Assembly: GCA_049965455.1 (NCBI GenBank)
Contig: JBMFWH010000002.1
Span: forward strand, 1 to 64,000
From: JAVRLB01 sp049965455
Lineage (GTDB): Archaea; Thermoplasmatota; Thermoplasmata; Thermoplasmatales; ARK-15
DNA: 64,000 nt
Direction: 5' to 3'
The notes under the pieces were generated by a model that made no database searches, had not been told where the DNA came from, and worked only from the letters and a program-made list of their open reading frames with translations. Each line of letters starts with the position of its first letter. Position 1 is the first letter of the stretch. This document shows positions 23,985 to 31,777 of this stretch, in pieces. Position numbers and translations under genes: made by a program.

Positions 23985-25914
23985 CATTTTCATCTTCCTC
24001 CATTTCGCTATCGTCAGCAATAATCGCCTTTAAGTCCTCTATATTCCAGTCTCCTGGCAACGGTTCAGCACCTACCACATATACGGGATTTATGCCTTCT
24101 ACATAATATGTGCTTTCTTTGTAAGTACCGGCCATAATATTGGTAAGCGTAAACTTTAAAATCTTCTGCTCCAGACTCTTTATTGATATTTCCCACTCTA
24201 TGGAATCATTTTCTGGATCTATCTTGCAGTCACGGTCTGCACTGCCTTCCAGCACCTTGCCTTCAGGCAGATCTGCGTATAGCGTGAATTTTTTTTCATC
24301 AGCCGTGAAATTTGATACTCTAACAGTAACTTTTACCGTGTCTTTTGACTCTTCAATATCCTCGTCGATCCAGACTACATTCATTATCTGCGTAATTATC
24401 GGCTCTAGCTTTGGAACTGGCTTATTCAATATATTGGCACTTTTAAGCGCAATTTGTGGCAATATCTTTTGAACCAGAAAGAACTTTTCCGATAGTTTTG
24501 CCTTGATCTCTTTCTTTGTTAAAAAGGTACGAATCTGCCTTGCAAGATCTCTCAATGCAAGCTTTATCTCATCTATAATCTCAGGCACTTCTGCTATTGC
24601 CTCTTTTGATTCAGACGTGAACGGAACTTTGGTGGATGCAACATGCACCAATACTATTGCTGGTCCCGAAGGTATGCCTGCCCCACTTTTTTGTTCAAAC
24701 CCGTATTTTCTCCAATCCATGTCAGATACTGCCTTAGTGATTGCACAGGCTCCTGCTTGATATAAAAGAGGTACTTTGTTTGCAAATCGCATTATTGATA
24801 TCTGTTCTTCTTTTGGCAGGTCACCGCCATATACCATTCCCGCCTCCACGATAAACACGTTGCCATGATATATTGCCGGTTTTCTGGAAACAGGTATGGC
24901 GTAAAAGCTTGGTTTATATGCTCCCAATACATTTTTTAAGCCTTTCTTAATCAGGTTTTCTCCAATCGGAGAAAGAGATTCTGAAGAAGGCGGCAAAAGC
25001 TTTGTCTGCTTGAAAGATTCCAGTATGTTTTTAGCGTCTACAAGTTTTAAAGTGGAAGGGTCCATACTCGGGTCTAATTTTGTCATAGTACATATTTCAA
25101 CTGCTATTTTGTTGCTTACCTTACTGAACTCGCCGCTGAGGAAGCTTGTGAGTGTTTTGTGTTTTGTGTTTTTTGCAAGCTCTAAAATGTCCCCGATCTC
25201 TAACCCCATAGGATGCGGTTTTGTTTCTTTTGGCGGTGCTGGAATCTTGTTAGTTACACGATCAAATATTATAACTGAACCGTCAGGATCTGTAAACTTG
25301 ATCTTTGCATAAGGGTTTACTATTGCACTGTTTTTCAAATATTCGATTATTGACTGTTTCCCTTTTACGTATTTTCCTTTCATATAAAATTCTATCTTTA
25401 GCCCATGCTCTTTAGAAACTATGATAACGTCTTCAGATACTGTTGCCGCCCGGTTCTCTTTGGTGTCAATAAACATTTTTACCTGATACGCAACATCAGA
25501 TTCCTTTGTTTTAGAGGTAATAGATATTGGCTTGCCAGATGTAATCTGAGAATATAACACCACCGCAGAGATACCGATCCCCTGCTGTCCCCTGGCTTGC
25601 TGCATCGAGAAAAACTTGGAGCCGTACAGAAACTGGCCAAATATTTTTGGTATTTCTTTTCTTATTATGCCAGGTCCATTATCCTCTACAGATAGGTAAT
25701 ATTCATCCTTGCCGACGTTTTTCAAAACCACTTCAATTTCCGGCAATATTTCTGCCTCTTCACAAGCGTCCAGAGAGTTATCAACGCTTTCTTTTACGGC
25801 CATGATCAACGATTTTTGAAGCGAGTCAAACCCTAAGATCTGCTTGTTCTTTTCAAAAAATTGTGCTATTGAGATCGCTCTCTGCTTTTTTGCCAGCTCT
25901 TCTGCAATTACCAT
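23974..25914 (-). CDS. top6B: DNA topoisomerase VI subunit B
   Basis: 646 residues with a GHKL ATPase domain: N box VKESVDNSLDACEEAE (about 40-55), G1 box VEDNGPGI (about 76), G2 box GQQGIGISAVVLYS (about 104). A helix-two-turn-helix insert, the transducer domain, and a C-terminal Ig-like extension (about 510-610: VRVSNFTADEKKFTLYADLP) follow, then an acidic tail. ATP-driven dimerisation gates the cleavage by subunit A. Standard Thermoplasmatales lack this enzyme and use gyrase, so its presence helps place the organism. Confidence 0.95.
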   Translation of the reverse strand: MVIAEELAKKQRAISIAQFFEKNKQILGFDSLQKSLIMAVKESVDNSLDACEEAEILPEIEVVLKNVGKDEYYLSVEDNGPGIIRKEIPKIFGQFLYGSKFFSMQQARGQQGIGISAVVLYSQITSGKPISITSKTKESDVAYQVKMFIDTKENRAATVSEDVIIVSKEHGLKIEFYMKGKYVKGKQSIIEYLKNSAIVNPYAKIKFTDPDGSVIIFDRVTNKIPAPPKETKPHPMGLEIGDILELAKNTKHKTLTSFLSGEFSKVSNKIAVEICTMTKLDPSMDPSTLKLVDAKNILESFKQTKLLPPSSESLSPIGENLIKKGLKNVLGAYKPSFYAIPVSRKPAIYHGNVFIVEAGMVYGGDLPKEEQISIMRFANKVPLLYQAGACAITKAVSDMDWRKYGFEQKSGAGIPSGPAIVLVHVASTKVPFTSESKEAIAEVPEIIDEIKLALRDLARQIRTFLTKKEIKAKLSEKFFLVQKILPQIALKSANILNKPVPKLEPIITQIMNVVWIDEDIEESKDTVKVTVRVSNFTADEKKFTLYADLPEGKVLEGSADRDCKIDPENDSIEWEISIKSLEQKILKFTLTNIMAGTYKESTYYVEGINPVYVVGAEPLPGDWNIEDLKAIIADDSEMEEDENDEL

Positions 25915-25985
25915 TAATGTATTGAAATGATTATTAATATAAAGTTTTTTTTGAATATGTTCTCGATTTCAATATCTTTTTCAGC

Positions 25986-27176
25986 TTATTTTAGATCTTT
26001 CTTTTCAATTGCGTTTGCGGCCTTGCTTATGGACACGCTTGAAATGATGTTGGTTAATATTATAATCATAAAAGAGATATAAAAAATCTCGTTAAAATAT
26101 GCGCCTCCGAGAGATAACAATATGCTTGCCAGTACTGCTACTGTCAACCCTCTAGGCACCAATGACATCATGAACCCTTGATACTCTTTCTTTCTTACCA
26201 CTATCTTTATCTCGATCACCCGGATCGCTAATAAAACTAATGTTATTAAAAGAGCGTAAAGAAAGTATGTAACTGAAATAATGGCGATCAATCCTATAAA
26301 AACAAAGAAAAATGTCCTGACGAGAAACTCTAGTTCATCTTCTACAAGATTCATCTCATTTTCGTGTATGTCAATTTTAAAGTTCAGGTGCTTTCCTATG
26401 GTTTTATAACTTCCTATAATGATAGCAAATATGAATATAGAAACTACCGCCGCACCACCTAAAAAATCCACGACACCATAAAGTAAAAAAGCTACTCCTA
26501 TTGTAGCTACATATCCTTTTGTGCTCTTTAAGATGTTAATAGTGAACAGCCATATGAATCCTACAACAAATCCCATGAATACAGCTACACTTATATAATC
26601 TACCACATATTTTGTATATGAATACGCCAAGAATCCAGAACCCGTTACCAATACCAGCAAAAGATAGAAAATCAGAATGTCCACAACAGAATTAAATGTT
26701 GCCTCTGTAACTGCCATGTTGTACAGGTCCCCCGGAATTTTTATTCTTGTAGCGACAGGGACAATCACCACCGCCGTAGTTTCTCCTATTATAGCCCCCA
26801 GTATCGCGCCATAAATTAAAGGCCAAGAAAATACATATCTCATCAAAAATGCCACTGAGAGCATCGATAATACTATATCAAGAGTACCAAGCAGTAAACC
26901 AATACCACTCGCGGAAACAGACGTGCCGATGTTTATCTTCCTGCCTCCATCAAACATTATCATGATCAGGGCAATGCTGCCAAACAATGGTACAAAGTCT
27001 CGTAATACATCCACATATTTCAGGGGGATCAGATGCCCAAACGGAACTAAAATTATGCCAATAAGCATCAATATCAATATTTCAGGGATCCTCGTTATTC
27101 TGAACAATGCATCGCTAAAATACCCAATAATTATTATTACGGCGATGGCAATTAGTATCAGATAGCTACTTATCAT
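25986..27176 (-). CDS. CPA1-type Na+/H+ antiporter
   Basis: 396 residues, about 12 membrane helices. TRIPEILILMLIGIILVPFG, SIALIMIMFDGGRKI, and GAILGAIIGETTAVVIVPVA with TEATFNSVVDILIF match the sodium/hydrogen exchanger family, where Asn/Asp-containing unwound helices carry the ions. Expected to exchange H+ for Na+ at the cytoplasmic membrane in pH and salt homeostasis. No C-terminal RCK domain. It diverges from the K+ channel gene, with both promoters within 90 bp, suggesting joint ion homeostasis. Confidence 0.88.
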   Translation of the reverse strand: MISSYLILIAIAVIIIIGYFSDALFRITRIPEILILMLIGIILVPFGHLIPLKYVDVLRDFVPLFGSIALIMIMFDGGRKINIGTSVSASGIGLLLGTLDIVLSMLSVAFLMRYVFSWPLIYGAILGAIIGETTAVVIVPVATRIKIPGDLYNMAVTEATFNSVVDILIFYLLLVLVTGSGFLAYSYTKYVVDYISVAVFMGFVVGFIWLFTINILKSTKGYVATIGVAFLLYGVVDFLGGAAVVSIFIFAIIIGSYKTIGKHLNFKIDIHENEMNLVEDELEFLVRTFFFVFIGLIAIISVTYFLYALLITLVLLAIRVIEIKIVVRKKEYQGFMMSLVPRGLTVAVLASILLSLGGAYFNEIFYISFMIIILTNIISSVSISKAANAIEKKDLK

Positions 27177-27266
27177 CCCATTTTTATATACTTTATTTAT
27201 CTATATAAAGTTTTCACGAGGTACTGTTAAAATTTAAATACTCATTTTTATTAATTAGAAAACATA

Positions 27267-28370
27267 ATGAGATTTAGATTGCATCCACACATTTACAAAT
27301 TGATAATCATATCTGCGTTATTTACAATTTTTATTGGCACTTTATCACTGTTCACGCCCATTTCGTTCAGTTTCTTTAGCCCAAATCTCATAAAAGAACG
27401 TGGAATATTCACAATATTTATAGGATTCTTTTTACTGGTAATAAGTTTTGGCATAAAAAACAAGTCCCGGCTTGCATGGAGAGTAATCGTACTGTTTTTG
27501 CTGCTGTCTATATTTATCATATTTTTGAAGGGTTTTACAATCTATTACATAGATCTATTTGCGATAGGATTTGATATATATATATTGATCTTGCTGATAA
27601 TCCACAGGAAAGAGTACAACTACCCGACCCGATTTTTCAGCAGGCCTGAGATCTCCGTAGCATTGGTGACAATAATATTTACAGTCTCTTATGGCATTGG
27701 AGGGTCATTACTATTTGGCTCTCAGTTTAAGCCTGAAATCAAAGATTTTTACACTGCATTATATTATACGATTGAAACTGTAACCACATTGGGTTTTGGG
27801 GATATATTGCCAGTAACTACAGTTTCTAGAATGTTTACTGCGTCTCTTGCTGTAATGGGGCTTGCAAGCTTTTTTGGTGCAATAACTATATTACTAGCCC
27901 CGATATTTCAGCAGCGAGTAAGTGAGGTGATAAATTTTATGGAACGTTTCGAGTCAAAGAATTTTAAGGACCATATCCTGGTCTGCGGGTATTCTCCCAT
28001 AATTTCAGATTTCTTGGATACCCTGAAAGACCAGGAGAAATTATTTGTAGTGATCGAGAAAAATGCGGAAAATGCAACAATGTTAAAGAATAAAGGATAC
28101 ATAGTCATCAATGATCATGCGGATAATGAGAAACTTTTGAACACTCTGAACTTAGAAAGTAGTCAAAAGATCCTGATATCCTCTGATGACGACGGATATA
28201 ATCTCCTGATTGCCATAACCATCAAGCAACTGGATATCGGTAAAAAATTAAAAGATCGGACGATCATCGTGGTAAACGACTCAAAAAATTATAATAAGTT
28301 TAAGGATTTTTCAGATTCTATAATAGATCCAAATAACATTTTCAAAAACTATATTTCAAAATTGATCTAA
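27267..28370 (+). CDS. Potassium channel with RCK/TrkA-N domain and unusual N-terminal membrane region
   Basis: 367 residues. A two-helix pore module has the filter TLGFGD (YTIETVTTLGFGDILPVTT, about residue 170), a variant of TVGYGD. The Rossmann-type RCK domain follows (KDHILVCGYSPIISDFLDTL, about 235). The first about 120 residues form four hydrophobic segments (GTLSLFTPISFSFFSPNLI; GIFTIFIGFFLLVISFGI) resembling the N-terminal bundle of DUF2156/lysylphosphatidylglycerol-type proteins and not a classical voltage sensor. It probably lets K+ pass under nucleotide or ligand control. The 3' end overlaps the convergent radical SAM gene by 4 bp. Confidence 0.85.
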   Translation: MRFRLHPHIYKLIIISALFTIFIGTLSLFTPISFSFFSPNLIKERGIFTIFIGFFLLVISFGIKNKSRLAWRVIVLFLLLSIFIIFLKGFTIYYIDLFAIGFDIYILILLIIHRKEYNYPTRFFSRPEISVALVTIIFTVSYGIGGSLLFGSQFKPEIKDFYTALYYTIETVTTLGFGDILPVTTVSRMFTASLAVMGLASFFGAITILLAPIFQQRVSEVINFMERFESKNFKDHILVCGYSPIISDFLDTLKDQEKLFVVIEKNAENATMLKNKGYIVINDHADNEKLLNTLNLESSQKILISSDDDGYNLLIAITIKQLDIGKKLKDRTIIVVNDSKNYNKFKDFSDSIIDPNNIFKNYISKLI

Positions 28371-30037
28371 ATCCTCTTTACAAATCTGTAAATTTCGATT
28401 CCTACATTATGCATGTTCCTAACCACGTTTTTCTTGGACCAGACAAGATCATCTTTTTCAAATATTATCGGCCCCATATACCTGCCTCTCTTCAAAACAT
28501 TCTGGTCCAGTTCTTTAAGTTGCTCTTCGATTCTTCTTTCAAGAGTATCATCCACTATCGCACCCCTCTCTACTCTCAGCTTTACCAGCTCCAGTGCCGA
28601 TTTATAAGTGGCATAGGCTATATCATTTTTTGTCATTTTGTCCGTCTCATAGTTCAAAAAATCAATCCATGTGTCATTACTGTTCAGCAGGTTATAATGA
28701 TCTTTTAAGGTTTTTGCTTTTATCTTCAACCCATATAGATCAGATTTTTCGAAAGCAAGACTTCCAGGATCCACAAACGGGGATATAGGAGATATGAATG
28801 TGGACAGATTCTTAGGGAATCTCGCGTAAAGTTTTTTAACATATTCGACATCGTTATCTACGTCTGAAACGCTCTGTCCGGGAATACCTACAGAAAAGAA
28901 TATATCCATTCTTCGCGCATCATATTTCATGGCATACTCTATATTTTTCTCCAGCCCTGAGTTCGCATAATATTTACCAGATAATGCCCTTATATTCTCG
29001 CTAGAAGACTCTGGAGAGATCTCTACCGTGAACTCAGATATATTCTTGGATATTGCCTGATAATAGCTTTCTGGTGCAGGAGTAAAAATTTCGAACAATA
29101 TAGGGATATCTATACCCTCTCTCTTAACAGCTTCCAGCAGTTTAATATCGAAATCCTTGCCGGCCTCATGTATATCTCCAGTAATAAATGCCGGGCTACC
29201 CAGATTCTCTTGAATGGATTTCAGTTCTGATACAATGGTATCTATCTTCCTAACAGATACTTTGTTTCTGCAATAAAAGTTCTTGTACGCAAAATTAGAG
29301 CCGCCACATATCGTGCAGTTATGATGGCACCCTTTCTGGATCAATGTCATTGCTGAGGGATTGTCTACCCAGTCCCCATATGGCAAATGGTCTTCAGCAC
29401 TCATAGTTTTTACAGCATTTCTATAAATTATTTTGTAATCAAGAGATACTTTATCAATGTCCTTGTCTGGATCTCTGCATTGGTTCTCCACGATTTTAGA
29501 ATTGTCACGCCATGCTAGATTTGGTATCGAGCTTAAATCACCATTTCTCTCTACCGCATCTATAAGCAACGGGAAGAACGGCTCGGTTGTATCACCTTTG
29601 AGTACAAAGTCTATGAATTCATAGTTTTTTAATAGCTCGACCGCATAATATGTGGAGGAAAGCCCCCCAAATACAATCTTTGAATTTGGATGCTCTTCTT
29701 TTATAATCTTTGCTATCTCTAAAGAACCCTGAACATGAGGTAGCCAGTGCAGATCCAGCCCATATATTTGTGATTCCTGTTTTTTAATGTAATTTCTAAC
29801 ATCAAAGTTTTTGTGGTAAATCATCTTCACCGCTAAATTAATTATTTTAGCTTTAAACCCGTTGGAGATGATATTGTTCAGGATGCTCATAAAACCTATT
29901 GGGTACATCTCAAATATTGGTGTTGATGGTACCACATCACTGATAGGCCCTAGATTTGTACTTTTTTTTCTGAAATCGTATATACTTGGTGAATGTACTA
30001 ATATAAGATCATACATATTAGAATTGGGATATTGCAT
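28367..30037 (-). CDS. B12-binding domain/radical SAM protein
   Basis: 556 residues. The N-terminal cobalamin-binding-like domain (about 40-190; SKIVFGGLSSTYYAVELLKN) is followed by a radical SAM core whose cluster motif is CHHNCTICGG (CxxxCxxC, about residue 238). It resembles the MJ1487-type archaeal B12-binding/radical SAM family, of unknown reaction; related proteins perform methylations or ring rearrangements. The DHxxG motif of the cobalamin site is not obvious, so B12 may bind base-off without it. Monocistronic, between convergent and codirectional neighbours with no pathway link I can see. Confidence 0.8.
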   Translation of the reverse strand: MQYPNSNMYDLILVHSPSIYDFRKKSTNLGPISDVVPSTPIFEMYPIGFMSILNNIISNGFKAKIINLAVKMIYHKNFDVRNYIKKQESQIYGLDLHWLPHVQGSLEIAKIIKEEHPNSKIVFGGLSSTYYAVELLKNYEFIDFVLKGDTTEPFFPLLIDAVERNGDLSSIPNLAWRDNSKIVENQCRDPDKDIDKVSLDYKIIYRNAVKTMSAEDHLPYGDWVDNPSAMTLIQKGCHHNCTICGGSNFAYKNFYCRNKVSVRKIDTIVSELKSIQENLGSPAFITGDIHEAGKDFDIKLLEAVKREGIDIPILFEIFTPAPESYYQAISKNISEFTVEISPESSSENIRALSGKYYANSGLEKNIEYAMKYDARRMDIFFSVGIPGQSVSDVDNDVEYVKKLYARFPKNLSTFISPISPFVDPGSLAFEKSDLYGLKIKAKTLKDHYNLLNSNDTWIDFLNYETDKMTKNDIAYATYKSALELVKLRVERGAIVDDTLERRIEEQLKELDQNVLKRGRYMGPIIFEKDDLVWSKKNVVRNMHNVGIEIYRFVKRI

Positions 30038-30066
30038 GAAAATATAATAAACTATTGTTTGACTTT

Positions 30067-30756
30067 TTAATATTGAAAAACTTCTTTTTTCATGTCTCTA
30101 ATATGTAATAAGATATGGTTTGGCAAAAGTTGCCATAACAAATGATCTGAATTGAATGGCTCTGTAGAATACATGAATGTCCCATCAGATATGGATTCGT
30201 AAATGGTATAATACTCTTCTTTCTCATTTGCGTATCTGAAAACATAGAGCTCTTCTTTATTGCCCATCATAAAATTAAAAGATTTAGCGCCCAAATCCGC
30301 ACTTAAAATCTTTGAAATGGCATCTTTCATTTCTTTGCCATTTTTCAACTGTTGAACGATGTAATGAAATAATATTTCTGAATCCGTACCCCCTTCCAAC
30401 CCGGTCACTTTGAGCTTGCTAGCATTCTTAATAGTGCCATTATGGCAAAATCCAAATCCTCCATATAAGAATGGATGTGCATTTTTGTCGGATCTTTCTC
30501 CTACTGAACCCTTCCTTGCATGCATTATGAAAAAATCAGTAATAATCTTATTTTTAAATTTTTCATTGCTCTCAGGATCCTTATCAATGCTGTTTTTTGT
30601 CTTATACAGTTTTAATGCTGAACCCTCTGAATACAGTACACCCCATCCATCTTCGTGTGGTGCGTGAGAACCGTTTATAGCCTGATATTTCAACTCATTC
30701 AGGTAGGGATTCAATATTAGATCCTTATTGCTGATTCCACAAATCATTCTGCACAT
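30067..30756 (-). CDS. Class II glutamine amidotransferase (GATase_4 type)
   Basis: 229 residues from the ATG at 30756, chosen because it places the catalytic Cys at position 2 (MCRMICGISN), as this Ntn-hydrolase family requires; an upstream ATG at 30798 would bury it. KLYKTKNSIDKDPESN, HARKGSVGERSDKNAHPFLY, FCHNGTIKNAS and GGTDSEILFHYIV are YafJ/EgtC-type motifs. It would release ammonia from glutamine or hydrolyse a gamma-glutamyl bond; no partner synthase is adjacent. Confidence 0.85.
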   Translation of the reverse strand: MCRMICGISNKDLILNPYLNELKYQAINGSHAPHEDGWGVLYSEGSALKLYKTKNSIDKDPESNEKFKNKIITDFFIMHARKGSVGERSDKNAHPFLYGGFGFCHNGTIKNASKLKVTGLEGGTDSEILFHYIVQQLKNGKEMKDAISKILSADLGAKSFNFMMGNKEELYVFRYANEKEEYYTIYESISDGTFMYSTEPFNSDHLLWQLLPNHILLHIRDMKKEVFQY

Positions 30757-30891
30757 ATGAAAGGGCCATAGGCAAAAAATATATATAAGGTTTAGCATAA
30801 TTTTTATTTATTGTGGCTGGTTTTTTATAATAGCCCCTTGTACCTCCCATAATATAAGAAAAATTAAAAGCAGGGGTGTTATAATCATATT

Positions 30892-31755
30892 ATGAATTTC
30901 AGCATAGTGGTGATTATTGTACTATTATTCGGGCTTTTTGTAAATAGGTTATATTTTCCTGCAAAAGCAAGGATAATAGCTGAAAAAGCCACTTTGCTGC
31001 TGGTTCTAATATTGATATTCCTCATTGGCACTTTTTTAGGCAGTACTTTTTCTAATCTTTCAAACCTGTTTTTAATTCCCTTAAGCTTTGCCATCTCGAT
31101 AGTTATCCTGGCAACCACCATATTCATTGGTTATGTATTAAAGCATAAGTTTGTTTCAAGTAAAGTACAAAAAAGAGAATATAACTATAAAATGTCTATT
31201 TTCATATTATTATCGCTTATTCTTGGAATAATAGAGCATTTTACTCTGGACCTTAAGAATCTGAACATAGATATTGTACTATATTTACTATTATTTGTGG
31301 TAGGGTACCAGATAAATTTCAGCGTTCGTTACCTAAAAAGCTATTTTAAGGAAATATCGTTGAGCTTAATTGCAATAATTGTTGGAGCATTAATAATCGT
31401 TCCTATGGCCTTGCTTTTTAATATGAACATTAAAGCATTGTTGATCTCTTCGTTTGGGCTTGGATGGTACACGTTTTCTGGCCCTTTTATAGCTTTAGCG
31501 TACGGACCGGTATATGGCTCAATAGCATTTTTGATAAACTTGTTCAGAGAGCAAATGACCATACTTCTATCTCCTTACATCTCAAAATTCGGGCACATAT
31601 CTTTGATATCCAGTGCTGGAGCAACGGCTATGGACACTTCTCTTCCTTTTATAAAAATGCTGTTTGATGACTCTGTAATAATCCCTGCATTTATGACAGG
31701 CGTAATAGTAACATTACTGGTGCCTCTACTCTCCTCGATACTCTATTATTTATAA
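30892..31755 (+). CDS. LysO-like lysine exporter (DUF340)
   Basis: 287 residues, about eight membrane helices. SFGLGWYTFSGPFIALAYGP and INLFREQMTILLSPYIS, then GATAMDTSLPFIKML, are the diagnostic C-terminal signatures of LysO/YbjE. In E. coli LysO exports lysine and its toxic analogues; archaeal substrates are unproven. It diverges from the amidotransferase gene and converges on ppdK. A TATA-like stretch lies just before the ATG. Confidence 0.85.
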   Translation: MNFSIVVIIVLLFGLFVNRLYFPAKARIIAEKATLLLVLILIFLIGTFLGSTFSNLSNLFLIPLSFAISIVILATTIFIGYVLKHKFVSSKVQKREYNYKMSIFILLSLILGIIEHFTLDLKNLNIDIVLYLLLFVVGYQINFSVRYLKSYFKEISLSLIAIIVGALIIVPMALLFNMNIKALLISSFGLGWYTFSGPFIALAYGPVYGSIAFLINLFREQMTILLSPYISKFGHISLISSAGATAMDTSLPFIKMLFDDSVIIPAFMTGVIVTLLVPLLSSILYYL

Positions 31756-31777
31756 GTTCATAATAAAAAATAAAAGA

